From CAJINA01 sp964636125 (GTDB lineage: Bacteria > Desulfobacterota > Desulfobacteria > Desulfobacterales > CAJINA01), in the NCBI GenBank assembly GCA_964636125.1, contig CAZWPX010000006.1, positions 80,796 to 144,795 of the forward strand: 64,000 nt of DNA, given 5' to 3'. Shown piece by piece: positions 50,486-58,927 of this stretch. Below the pieces are notes generated by a model that was not told where the DNA came from, ran no database searches, and saw only the letters and a program-made list of their open reading frames with translations. A program made the translations under genes and the position numbers. Positions within the stretch are counted from its first letter, which is position 1; the number at the start of each line of letters is the position of its first letter.

Positions 50486-50643
50486 GGGCTCGCGCAAAAA
50501 TAACTTCACATTTTCAAAGCCCAACCATCTCAATCAGCGGCGTTGCAAAAATACGAAATATGCCCGATATTTCTTAATTTTTGCGCCTTGCTGATTGAGC
50601 GCTTGAACCCTGAAAATTTGCGAACTTATTTTTGCGCGAACCC
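50486..50643. repeat. Long imperfect palindrome of 158 bases
   Basis: Left end GGGCTCGCGCAAAAATAAC and right end GTTCGCGCAAAAATAAG (reading the minus strand inward from 50643) are near mirror copies. Inner pairs include CTCAATCAGCGGCG with GCTGATTGAGCG, and ATTTTCAAAGC with a matching right-hand partner. The centre is AT-rich (ATACGAAATATGCCCGATAT). No open frame exists, so it looks like a non-autonomous palindromic element. It lies in the 50448-50961 gap between divergent genes; the rest of the gap has no gene. Confidence 0.75.
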
Positions 50644-50961
50644 TTAGTGCCCATCCATAAACGGCATCTTTTGGTCCAGAACGGCGTTTTCGCTCCTTTA
50701 AAATCCTCGGAATATAGAAACTTCCTCGGTCTTAGTCAAATCTAAAAGGGCGGCCATAAAATGTTTCCGTCATTCCGGGTATCTGCATGAACGGTATTGC
50801 ACAGTGCCGAATTATTCGTTATGAAAGGATCTTTAGTTAATTGGCTCAACTGGCCGGTCTTAACCGGCAGCATGTTAAAAACAGCGAGTCTCGCGGTCTG
50901 CCCGCAACACTCGCAGGTTGAGATATCAGCAGGAACCTTTTAGCACAAGTTGGACACCAGC

Positions 50962-52131
50962 ATGAGTTCATTGTACGTCATCTCCGCCGTCGGCAAGGAC
51001 AAACCCGGATTGGTATACTCGGTATCAAATGTTCTGGCCGAACTGGGCATCAACATTGTTGATGTGGACGCCCGCTCTGTCAGGGGGCACTTTTCACTCT
51101 TTATTGTCATCGATCTGAGTACCTCGAAGTACGGGTTTGAAAAAATGTACACCAGCCTCAAACCCTTGGAATCAAATTTCAATCTAGGCCTGAACATTGA
51201 GCCGTATGAGGCCGGTCGCCGGAAAATTGAAAAACGCCTGATGGTTTTAACCGTCATGGGATTGGATCGACCGGGCATCGTCGCCGGTGTTTCCGGGATC
51301 GTGGCCGAAATCAACATCAACATTGAGACTGTCCGGATGATAGCCCGGGGGGATTATATTGCCATGGAACTGACCGTGGACGCCTCTGAGGTTGAAGAGA
51401 TCTCCGTAGCCCGGAAAACCCTCTACCAGTTTTCCGAGAAAACCGGGCTGGACGTTTCCTTGAGGGACCACGACGTCTTCGAGAAACCTAAACGGGTGGT
51501 CATCTTTGACTGCGACAGCACCATCATCCAGGGTGAGGTCATCGACGAACTCGCCAAAGTCGCAGGGGTCAGTGAACGGGTCCAGGACATGACCGAGAGA
51601 GCTATGCAGGGGGAACTGGATTTTAACCAGGCCCTCAAGGAGAGAGTCAGCCTGCTCAAGGGGGTGACCACGGAACAATTAGAACTGCTCTCCGGCGCAA
51701 TCAACCTGACCGCCGGCGCGGAGGAACTGATCTCCACCCTCCACTTCATGGGCTATAAAATTGGTGTCATTTCCGGCGGGTTCACATTTTTCACTGATTA
51801 CCTGAAGAAAAAACTGAATCTCGATTATGTCTTCGCCAATGAGCTGGAAATCGAGGACGGGATGGTCACCGGCCGGGTCAAAGGCGAGATCATTGATGCC
51901 AACCGGAAAGGCGAAATCATCAAGCGCATTGCCAACAGTGAAAATATCTCCATTGACCAGGTTGTCGCGGTGGGAGATGGCGCCAATGACCGCTTCATGC
52001 TCCAGAATTCAGGCCTGGCCATTGCCTTCAACCCGAAAGAGATCCTCAAAGAGTATAGCGACGGCATGATCAACAGTGATAATATATCGGGACTCCTTCA
52101 TTTCTTAGGAATTCCTGAATTGAATAAATAG
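50962..52131 (+). CDS. serB: Phosphoserine phosphatase with two ACT domains
   Basis: 389 residues. Two N-terminal ACT domains (VISAVGKDKPGLVYSVSNVL and LTVMGLDRPGIVAGVSGIV) precede a HAD phosphatase with VVIFDCDSTIIQGEVIDEL (about 182), ISGGFTFFTDYLK and VAVGDGANDRFML. It removes the phosphate in the last step of serine synthesis, with ACT domains sensing amino acids. Double-ACT SerB is known in delta-proteobacteria and mycobacteria. The start may be ATG 50962 or TTG 50950; neither has a strong ribosome site. Confidence 0.92.
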   Translation: MSSLYVISAVGKDKPGLVYSVSNVLAELGINIVDVDARSVRGHFSLFIVIDLSTSKYGFEKMYTSLKPLESNFNLGLNIEPYEAGRRKIEKRLMVLTVMGLDRPGIVAGVSGIVAEININIETVRMIARGDYIAMELTVDASEVEEISVARKTLYQFSEKTGLDVSLRDHDVFEKPKRVVIFDCDSTIIQGEVIDELAKVAGVSERVQDMTERAMQGELDFNQALKERVSLLKGVTTEQLELLSGAINLTAGAEELISTLHFMGYKIGVISGGFTFFTDYLKKKLNLDYVFANELEIEDGMVTGRVKGEIIDANRKGEIIKRIANSENISIDQVVAVGDGANDRFMLQNSGLAIAFNPKEILKEYSDGMINSDNISGLLHFLGIPELNK

Positions 52132-52157
52132 CTATCTGGATTTAAGACAAATGTATA

Positions 52158-52325
52158 AAGGGTCCAAGGATTCAAGGGGTCGAGGATTCAAGTGAAAATG
52201 TAAACCCTTTTGGGCTTAGGGACAAAAAGCTTAAAGAATCGGCTTTCAAGCGCTTGGAATTGAATGTGTTTGGGCCTTTATGTTTTTACACTCGAACCCT
52301 CGGCCCCTTGACTCCCTGAACCCTT
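52158..52325. repeat. Large word palindrome
   Basis: The left arm (52158-52198) begins AAGGGTCCAAGGATTCAAGG and the right arm (52284-52325) ends with CCCCTTGACTCCCTGAACCC; the two are roughly inverted copies of about 41 bases. The words GGGTCGAGG and CCCTCGGCCCC recur in opposite sense. The same words appear at 17385-17425. It is a spacer between serB and the flavin reductase gene with no coding potential. Confidence 0.65.
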
Positions 52326-52386
52326 GATTCTTAGAACCCTTTTCTCCAACAAAGTTGGAGAAGGCCCTGAAAGGAGCCCCAACATC

Positions 52387-52890
52387 ATGAAAAAAGTCGA
52401 TTATATGGCAGTCGCCGACGAGGCCATGGCCAAGATCAAGATGGGTGTATTTTTAACGGTTAAAGCCGGAGACCGCCTGAACACCATGACCATTGGTTGG
52501 GCGACCATTGGATTTTGCTGGCAAAAACCGGTTTTCATGATCATGGTCCGCAACTCCCGGCACACCTTCTCAATCATCGAAGACGCCGCCGATTTTACCG
52601 TCTCCATCCCGTCTCTGGATATGAAAAATGCGATTATGTACTGCGGGACCCAATCCGGAAGCGCTGTCGACAAGTTTAAGGAACTGGGCCTGGAAACCAG
52701 GGATGCGCAACAAACCGTTTCACCGATCATCGATGTCCCCGGGCTCCATTACGAATGCCGCATCGTCCACAAAAGTGCCATAGACCCCCAATTTCTGGAC
52801 ACAGCCTACCAGGAGTTCTACCCGGAAAAAGATTATCATACCCTGTACTTTGGGGAAATTCTGGATTGTTACGAGTGTTTTCAGTGCTAG
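52387..52890 (+). CDS. Flavin reductase-like FMN-binding protein
   Basis: 167 residues with the split-barrel flavin reductase fold. KMGVFLTVKAGDRLNTMTIG, WATIGFCWQKPVFMIMVRNSR and HTFSIIEDAADFTVSIPS are typical, followed by FKELGLETRDAQQT. FMN binding with or without NAD(P)H is likely. ATG 52387 has AGGAG ten bases upstream. A Cys pair at the extreme C terminus (CYECFQC) may bind a metal. It stands alone; electron partner unknown. Confidence 0.88.
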   Translation: MKKVDYMAVADEAMAKIKMGVFLTVKAGDRLNTMTIGWATIGFCWQKPVFMIMVRNSRHTFSIIEDAADFTVSIPSLDMKNAIMYCGTQSGSAVDKFKELGLETRDAQQTVSPIIDVPGLHYECRIVHKSAIDPQFLDTAYQEFYPEKDYHTLYFGEILDCYECFQC

Positions 52891-53164
52891 ATCTTTTAAT
52901 GAACAGCGCAAAATATATTTTGATGACAATCGCGAAAATTTCCGAGAGGGCGAAACCTTAAAGCTTCTTTGGCACATGCTGCTCATTCAGGTGTCTGTAA
53001 ACCGTTTCCAACACACTTGGTATTTGGGGGTCTATGACCTTATATTTACAGGTGCCATTGTTTTTTGGAAAATCAAAAATTAACATCCCCGCCAACTCCG
53101 AATTATGATAAACTTTGCCCTGATCGTGGCGAAAGCCGATTCACATCCAGCGTAGAAAGGAAAT

Positions 53165-55021
53165 ATGCCGTCTGAACTTGTTTTCACCTCCGATATGTTC
53201 ATCGTGCTGGTCCTGCTGGTGATGGTCATTGCCCTGTTTATTTTCGAATGGGTACGCGTAGATGTAGTGGGGCTGTTGATGATGGTCCTGCTGCCGCTAA
53301 CCGGCGTTATCGATGCCCACGATGCCATCGGCGGACTGGGGTCCAATGCCGTAGTGGCCATTATTGCCGTTATTATCATCGGGGCCAGCCTGGACAAGTC
53401 CGGTGTCATGACCCTGCTCTCACGCCAGATTGTCCGCCTGGCCGGTAAACATCCCACCCGCATCATGGCCCTGCTTTCGGCCACGGTGGCGATCATCTCA
53501 AGCTTCATGCAGAATATAGGGGCCATTTCCCTGTTTCTACCGGCTGCTACCCGCATCAGCAAACAGCTTAAAATCCCCATTTCCGGAATCCTGATGCCCA
53601 TGGGTTTTTGCGCCATCATCGGCGGCTGCCTGACACTGGTGGGCTCAAGCCCTTTAATCCTGTTGAATGATTTAATGGAAGTCTGGTGCACCTCCAATGC
53701 CGCGGCCCTGGGGGGTAAAACCTTTCAACCCTTCGGGTTGTTCGATGTGGCTCCCATTGGCCTGGCCCTGGTGGTGGCAGGGCTGCTCTATTTCATTGTT
53801 TTCGGGCGACTGGTCCTGCCGGCCGCCAAGGGCGACGACCAGGAAGGGTTCATGAGTTCCTACCTGGACGAAGTTTACGGCAAACGGATCGGGAAGATTT
53901 TCGAACTGACCATCCCGGAAACCTTTGATGCGCAAAGCCTTAAAGAGCTGAAACTGCGCCCCCTCTACCATGCTACCGTCGACTGCATCGCTAAAGACCA
54001 GTGCCGTAAAAAGCTGCTGGCACCCACCTGGTCGGACCGCCTGGAACCCGGTGATACGGTGGGCATTATCAGTACTGATAACCATGTCCGGAAACTGGCG
54101 GAAGACCTGGGATGGACCATCAAATCCGACCTGGATGTCTTCAGCGAGGACCTGTCGCCAGCCAACGCCGGCATTTTGGAAGCCATCGTAACCCCGCACA
54201 GCGCACTGGCCGGCCGCAAGATGCGCGACATCCACTTCCGCAAACGTTACCAGGTGAACCCCCTGGCCATTTTCAGGGACAACGAGGTCCATTTAAGCGA
54301 CATCTCGAGCATGAAGCTGCGCCACGGGGATGCCCTGCTGTTCCAGGGGCAGTGGGACAAGTTCCCCCTGTTGAAAGAGAAACTCGACCTGGTGTTTACC
54401 GAAGAGATCCAGGGTGAGATTACCCGGCCCAACAAAGCTGTCCCGGCCTTGATCTGGCTGGCGGTGGCCCTGATGCTGGCCCTGGGGTTCAAGGTCAAGC
54501 TGGCGATCGCCCTTCTGACCGGCGCGGTGGGCATGATCCTGACCCGGGTGATCACCATCGACGAAGCCTACTCGGCCGTAGATTGGATGACCATCTTTCT
54601 TTTGAGCGGACTGATCCCGCTGGGCATTGCCTTTGAAAAAACCGGCACGGCCCACTACATTGCTTCGGCCCTGCTATCGGCCACCGGCCAGGTCTCGCCC
54701 ATGGTCCTGATGCTTCTGATCGGCATGCTGACCACCTTTTTTACCCTGGTGGCCTCCAACGTGGGCGCCACGGTCCTGCTGGTACCCCTGGCCATGAACA
54801 TGGCCCTTGAAACCGGCGCAGACCCCTGCATCGCCGCCCTGGTGGTGGGGGTCGCCGCATCCAACACCTTTATCCTGCCAACCCACCAGGTCAACGCCCT
54901 CATCATGCGCCCGGGGGGATACAAAACCATCGACTACGTCCGGGCCGGTACTGGCATGACCGTCATTTTCGCTTTCGTCACCCTGCTGATGCTGTGGTTG
55001 TTTTACGGGGTGAGTCTATAA
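53165..55021 (+). CDS. SLC13/DASS-family permease with RCK_C domains (second copy)
   Basis: 618 residues. A first membrane half with GVIDAHDAIGGLGSNAVVAI and SSFMQNIGAISLFLPAATRI leads to two soluble TrkA-C domains (about 220-385), with NAGILEAIVTPHSALAGRKM. A second membrane half has MLTTFFTLVASNVGATVLLV and NTFILPTHQVNALIMRPGGY. Unlike the 26126 copy, the first repeat has an NIGA in place of NNTP motif, so substrate may differ. GGAAAT precedes ATG 53165. Likely anion/Na+ symport; substrate unknown. Confidence 0.87.
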   Translation: MPSELVFTSDMFIVLVLLVMVIALFIFEWVRVDVVGLLMMVLLPLTGVIDAHDAIGGLGSNAVVAIIAVIIIGASLDKSGVMTLLSRQIVRLAGKHPTRIMALLSATVAIISSFMQNIGAISLFLPAATRISKQLKIPISGILMPMGFCAIIGGCLTLVGSSPLILLNDLMEVWCTSNAAALGGKTFQPFGLFDVAPIGLALVVAGLLYFIVFGRLVLPAAKGDDQEGFMSSYLDEVYGKRIGKIFELTIPETFDAQSLKELKLRPLYHATVDCIAKDQCRKKLLAPTWSDRLEPGDTVGIISTDNHVRKLAEDLGWTIKSDLDVFSEDLSPANAGILEAIVTPHSALAGRKMRDIHFRKRYQVNPLAIFRDNEVHLSDISSMKLRHGDALLFQGQWDKFPLLKEKLDLVFTEEIQGEITRPNKAVPALIWLAVALMLALGFKVKLAIALLTGAVGMILTRVITIDEAYSAVDWMTIFLLSGLIPLGIAFEKTGTAHYIASALLSATGQVSPMVLMLLIGMLTTFFTLVASNVGATVLLVPLAMNMALETGADPCIAALVVGVAASNTFILPTHQVNALIMRPGGYKTIDYVRAGTGMTVIFAFVTLLMLWLFYGVSL

Positions 55022-55072
55022 CAGGCTGTTAGGGAGTGGTTCGGCCATAAAGGGCAGGCTCAAAATCTGTAT

Positions 55073-55099
55073 CTCGCGCAAAGACGCCAAGCCGCAAAG
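55073..55099. repeat. Dispersed 27-base repeat (CTCGCGCAAAGACGCC family)
   Basis: CTCGCGCAAAGACGCCAAG followed by CCGCAAAG. An inverted copy with small changes lies at 57476-57501 (CTTTGCGGCTTTGCGTCTGG then CGCGAG). The two are about 2.4 kb apart, flanking the MFS and nucleotidyltransferase genes in opposite orientation. No gene is within it. Confidence 0.6.
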
Positions 55100-55191
55100 A
55101 AACCCGCAAATGGGCCGGCTTCGCCGGGTAGACCAAAACCAAGTTTGATTCGGTCTGACAAGCTTCAAAATCCGACCGGGTCTCCTGATCC

Positions 55192-56334
55192 TTAATCTTT
55201 TAGCTTCAGCAAAAACGGAACGGCCAGAACGCCTGCCAGGGCTGAAATAATGAACATCATTTCAAGCCCGGCAAAATCACCGACCACCCCCACCAGTGTT
55301 ACAGCAAGGGCTCGAAAGGCAAAAGAGACCATCATAAACAGGCCATTGGCAGACGCCGGATTCTCTATGGCATGATCCTGGACGATGGCCAGCATAACCG
55401 GAGTGGTCGATAAAACCGCAAACCCGGTGACAACCAGCATGAATACCTGAAAAACCCCAGAGGTCAGGGTGAACCCGAAAATGGCGGCCGGTGCCACCAC
55501 AAGGGCCCAGAACAAAACCCGCTGCCGCCCCATCCAGTCACTCAAAGTCCCGGCACTCAGGACCCCGGCCACACCACAGGCTTCATAGAGTGTCAGGGCC
55601 GCCCCCCCATACCAGAGGCTCCCGGTTTTATCGGCGACATAGACAGCCAGAAAGGTCCCCATGGCTGCATGCATGCCGGCTCTTGCAGCGATAATGCCGG
55701 ACAGGGGCAGCATCACGGGCCGGATTTCAATGTAAGTGTCCGTTAAGGATCCTTTTTTTCGTACGCTTGCATGTTTTTCGACTTTCTCGAGGGCGAAATA
55801 GAGAAAAATAGAGGTCATCACAGCTAAAATCATGACCGGATAAAAACCTTCAAGCCCCAGACTTGAAACCAGCCCCACCGCTATCATGGGACCCAGTGTC
55901 CGGGACAACTCGCCGCCGGTCATAAACAGGCTCATGCCACGGCCTTTTCTGTTCCCGGACAGTTGCGCCACCATGACCGGTGCGGGGACATGATAGAGTG
56001 CCACACTCACCCCGGTTATAAACAGAAGGACCAACAGCATCCAATAGGAGGACGCCAGACCGATAAAACTCATGGGAATGGCCGTCATGGTCGGGGCCAG
56101 AATAACCAGCCAGCGGGCCAGGCCTTTTGAATCCGCGAACAGACCGATAAACGGGTTTAACACGGCCGGAATCTGCATCACCGTGGATAACAGGCCAGCC
56201 TGTCCCAGGGTCAGGGAGAGCTTTTCGATAATCAGCGGTAACAGCGGCGCCAGGAAGCTGGTATACACATCGTGGATGAAATGTGAAAATGAAACCAGGA
56301 CCACTTTGCCGGTTTGAAATTTGTTTTTTTCCAT
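55192..56334 (-). CDS. Major facilitator superfamily transporter
   Basis: 380 residues with twelve helices. SHFIHDVYTSFLAPLLPLII near the N terminus, then GQAGLLSTVMQIPAVLNPFI and LFADSKGLARWLVIL give the MFS loop 2-3 pattern, and GVLSAGTLSDWMGRQRVLFW repeats it in the second half. It resembles FosR/fosmidomycin-type and sugar-efflux transporters. The ribosome site before ATG 56334 is weak. It is probably transcribed alone. Substrate unknown. Confidence 0.85.
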   Translation of the reverse strand: MEKNKFQTGKVVLVSFSHFIHDVYTSFLAPLLPLIIEKLSLTLGQAGLLSTVMQIPAVLNPFIGLFADSKGLARWLVILAPTMTAIPMSFIGLASSYWMLLVLLFITGVSVALYHVPAPVMVAQLSGNRKGRGMSLFMTGGELSRTLGPMIAVGLVSSLGLEGFYPVMILAVMTSIFLYFALEKVEKHASVRKKGSLTDTYIEIRPVMLPLSGIIAARAGMHAAMGTFLAVYVADKTGSLWYGGAALTLYEACGVAGVLSAGTLSDWMGRQRVLFWALVVAPAAIFGFTLTSGVFQVFMLVVTGFAVLSTTPVMLAIVQDHAIENPASANGLFMMVSFAFRALAVTLVGVVGDFAGLEMMFIISALAGVLAVPFLLKLKD

Positions 56335-56403
56335 TGCGGCCGTTGTAGCAAATTTTTTAGGGAAAGTGTTAAGAATTCTGACGATTGAAGGGGCCCTGGC
56401 TGC

Positions 56404-56607
56404 CTATAATGTAAATTTCCATTTCCTGGCAGGACCATTGAGAATCTGCTTCCGCTTGTTGACACAAACCACGCAACTGCAGCTTTTTTCAAGGGCATGA
56501 GGACCCTTTTTCAGGGAAAGCAACATGCTGGCTTCCATCATTTCATAAATCAGTCTGCGTTGTGAATCCGGGTGCCTGGCCCGGATGGATGAGGAGATTG
56601 CTTTCAT
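56404..56607 (-). CDS. Small hypothetical protein coupled to the nucleotidyltransferase gene
   Basis: 67 residues beginning MKAISSSIRARHPDSQRR, with YEMMEASMLLSLKKGPHAL and CSCVVCVNKRK. The start overlaps the preceding stop by one base (TAATG). I do not recognise a family. Basic and Cys-containing, it might be a partner of the nucleotidyltransferase, or a chance reading frame. Confidence 0.4.
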   Translation of the reverse strand: MKAISSSIRARHPDSQRRLIYEMMEASMLLSLKKGPHALEKSCSCVVCVNKRKQILNGPARKWKFTL

Positions 56608-57191
56608 TATTGATTTTGTTTGCCAAGGTGTTTGTTTATTATCTTTTCCTGACCAAAACGAACTGCAAAGCGATTCAATTCTTCAGTATCCAGAGGATCA
56701 AAGATCTCAGAGACCAATTTATGGGCATGCAGCTTGAGAAACGTCGCAATATCAGCCTCATCCGAAGTCGCCCTTTCCGGATTATTGGCTATTGCCATCA
56801 ATTTTAGTACTATATAATCCGTCGGCTGTACAACAGGATGGGATCCGATAAGATCATCCTCGACAATAACTCGCCGGTCAAGTATATCCCGCCCGTCCTG
56901 GCTGCTAACCAGCAGAAAATCAACCTTTCCAAGAACGCCCATCTCTGAGTCAAATTGTGCAAATGATTCGGTTTTCTGGAAGCATTCATAACCAAGGCCC
57001 TCCATTATCCTGGAAAGATCCGGCCATGAGCGGCTGTCTGTCATAAGATCAATATCTGAAGTATATCTTGGGAACCCATACAATCCCAAGGCCATCGCAC
57101 CGATAATGGCATAGGGCACCCCTTGTGCATTCAAGTGTTCAGAAAGAATCCCCAAGACACTTGTTATTTTTGGGCTTATGACTGATTCCAC
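56607..57191 (-). CDS. Nucleotidyltransferase, AbiEii/MNT-like
   Basis: 194 residues. The catalytic part IIGAMALGLYGFPRYTSDIDL has the GxxALxxYGxxRxTxDIDL pattern of minimal nucleotidyltransferases (AbiEii toxin / DUF1814-like group), with an Asp pair for metal binding. Further acidic residues in EMGVLGKVDFLLVSS and a C-terminal helical region follow. It could transfer nucleotides to a target (tRNA or protein) and be part of a toxin-antitoxin or defence pair. GTG 57191 lacks a ribosome site. The tiny downstream gene is the only candidate partner in sight. Confidence 0.72.
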   Translation of the reverse strand: MESVISPKITSVLGILSEHLNAQGVPYAIIGAMALGLYGFPRYTSDIDLMTDSRSWPDLSRIMEGLGYECFQKTESFAQFDSEMGVLGKVDFLLVSSQDGRDILDRRVIVEDDLIGSHPVVQPTDYIVLKLMAIANNPERATSDEADIATFLKLHAHKLVSEIFDPLDTEELNRFAVRFGQEKIINKHLGKQNQ

Positions 57192-57337
57192 AATATTATC
57201 TTATATATAGGATTTCCATCCAAGATTCAATTCATAATCCCTCAATCGTCAATGGGTTACACCTCTTGCGGGTTTAAGCATTCGGCAGATTTATATTGGT
57301 TTTTGTTACTTTCAATATAACAGCGGTTGCCATATCT

Positions 57338-57429
57338 TGTCATTCTGGGGGGCGAAGCGACGAAGAATCCCCCGCAAGAGAGCACCACCTATGCGTGGGA
57401 GGGACTCTTCGCTGCGCTCAGAGTGACAT
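57338..57429. repeat. Palindromic dispersed repeat, second copy
   Basis: TTGTCATTCTGGGGGGCG at the left and a right arm ending GCTCAGAGTGACAT are inverted. The interior words GAAGCGACGAAGAATCCCCC and GACTCTTCGCTGCGCTC match those at 14031-14195. It lies in the 57192-57548 gap with the inverted CTCGCGC repeat (57476-57501) and short tandem words (CTGACTACTGACCACC at about 57527). No gene is seen in this gap. Confidence 0.65.
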
Positions 57430-57548
57430 ACCTAAACAAACGTCGGTCTATGCCTGAATGATGCCCTTGAATTTCTTTGCGGCTTTGCGTCTGGCGCGAG
57501 GTATGAATTTTAAGATTGGGAATCTGACTACTGACCACCGACCTCTGA

Positions 57549-58112
57549 CTACTGGGTTTTCGGCGGAAACTGCCCCAGGATTTTTTCCACGAGCTCGTTG
57601 TAGATCTCTTCGGTTTTTTCGGGATCAGTGTGCTGCGGCAGGTGCCGGGTGCCGTTGCCACGCCAGATGAGCTCGCCCCGGGCGTCGGTGAAGTCAATCA
57701 CCAGCAGGCCCTCATCGTAGGTGGTGACGGTGCTGCCCGTGCTGATGGCGACCCCACCGTGGCGCCCGTAACTGCCCATGCCAAAGCCGACACCGGTCCT
57801 GACATCATCGGACCGGATTTTCTTGCTGATGGAAAACTGATAGGCGACCTTGTATGCAGACGTGCCGGCACCGATTTTTTGAATCCCTTTGGCAGCCAGA
57901 ACACGGTCGACCGCCTTGCGAATCCGGGCGTCCAGCAAGGGGCTGTCCACCCGCACATCACCGGTTTCACCCTGCTCGCCTGACGTCCACTGGTAGCTAT
58001 TCACCTGGGGTATTGGTTTGTCCAGATCAAAATCCTGGCTCACTTTGACACTGGAGCAGGCAGAGATCGACATGATCAGCAAGATAATTAGTAACAACCG
58101 GATATCTTTCAT
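57549..58112 (-). CDS. DUF4136-like lipoprotein
   Basis: 187 residues. The lipobox is in LLIMSISACSS (Cys near residue 20). The domain shows FDLDKPIPQVNSYQW, SPLLDARIRKAVDRVLAAKG, GVGFGMGSYGRHGG and LLVIDFTDARGELIWRGNGT. This is the DUF4136 layout, often a periplasmic-facing outer membrane lipoprotein of unknown function. ATG 58112 has GGGAGG upstream; longer readings add unconserved residues. It stands alone. Confidence 0.85.
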   Translation of the reverse strand: MKDIRLLLIILLIMSISACSSVKVSQDFDLDKPIPQVNSYQWTSGEQGETGDVRVDSPLLDARIRKAVDRVLAAKGIQKIGAGTSAYKVAYQFSISKKIRSDDVRTGVGFGMGSYGRHGGVAISTGSTVTTYDEGLLVIDFTDARGELIWRGNGTRHLPQHTDPEKTEEIYNELVEKILGQFPPKTQ

Positions 58113-58237
58113 TGTTCCTCCCGACAAAAAAAGCATGTCCATGCGTAACGAATCCGTCAAAAGCAATCGCCTTGAACCTTGCCTTTGGATACCTATTGTG
58201 ATTAATAATATAGCGTCGTTAAAAGAAAGGCAATGCC

Positions 58238-58438
58238 ATGGCAAAAAGTAAAACGCCCGCTTCAAGCACCCGTCCCGTTGTTGACAAAGGTCTTATTAAA
58301 ATGTTCCTCCGGTTAACATCAGAGGAGCGTATTCAGGCAAACGACAACGCCATTAATGCCTTTTCCGAATTAAAACATGCCTTCAAACAGCAAGAATCCA
58401 CAAGCCGCAAATCTGGGCGCCCTGCTGAAAGGTCTTAA
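58238..58438 (+). CDS. Small protein paired with a nucleotidyltransferase
   Basis: 66 residues. MFLRLTSEERIQANDNAIN, with FSELKHAFKQQ, resembles short proteins (the ERxxxNDxxxxxxxELRxxF pattern) that precede minimal nucleotidyltransferase genes in many genomes. It overlaps the broken nucleotidyltransferase at 58377. AAAGG lies before ATG 58238. It is probably a leftover partner of that gene. Function is unknown. Confidence 0.58.
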   Translation: MAKSKTPASSTRPVVDKGLIKMFLRLTSEERIQANDNAINAFSELKHAFKQQESTSRKSGRPAERS

Positions 58439-58681
58439 AGAAGCCGGGGTTGATTTCATTCTGGTCGGTGGCGTGGCCGCTGTTGCCCAAGGGGCTCCGG
58501 TTACCACCGTGGATATGAAGAATTGTTGCCGGACAGCATTCAAATTGAGTACCAGGGACACAAAATATCTGTTCTCAGCCTGGAGGCAATGGTCAACATG
58601 AAAAGCGCGGCCGATACCCCGGAAGATGAGTATCGGCTGCAGATTCTGAAAGAAACGCTAAAACAGATAGAGGGCGAATAG
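58377..58681 (+). pseudogene. Nucleotidyltransferase pseudogene with internal deletion
   Basis: The frame from ATG 58377 reads LGALLKGLKEAGVDFILVGG, then VAAVAQGAPVTTVD, the start of a minimal nucleotidyltransferase, then loses the acidic catalytic continuation. The +1 frame from about 58522 gives LLPDSIQIEYQGHKISVLSL, then EAMVNMKSAADTPEDEYRLQ and a stop at 58679, matching the C-terminal part of the same family. Some 80 central residues and the reading frame are missing, so the gene is broken. Confidence 0.72.
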
Positions 58682-58927
58682 CCGTAGAGAAATTCAGTCT
58701 GAAAGCGCTTACCTAACCCTGCACGCCTGTCTTTTTCCCGAGCAGCCCCCTCCCTCAATCCCTCCCGCCAAGGGAGGGAAGCTCTTTCTGGCATCGTTTT
58801 TTCTTGCTCTTAATCTAAATTTTTATGAGCAGGCCTAAATAAAACCCAAGTATGATTAAGAGTAAGATCAAGAAATGCAGGGCAATGAGTCATGCCGCCC
58901 TTTACGCTATGCCCTAAGCTCCCTGGA

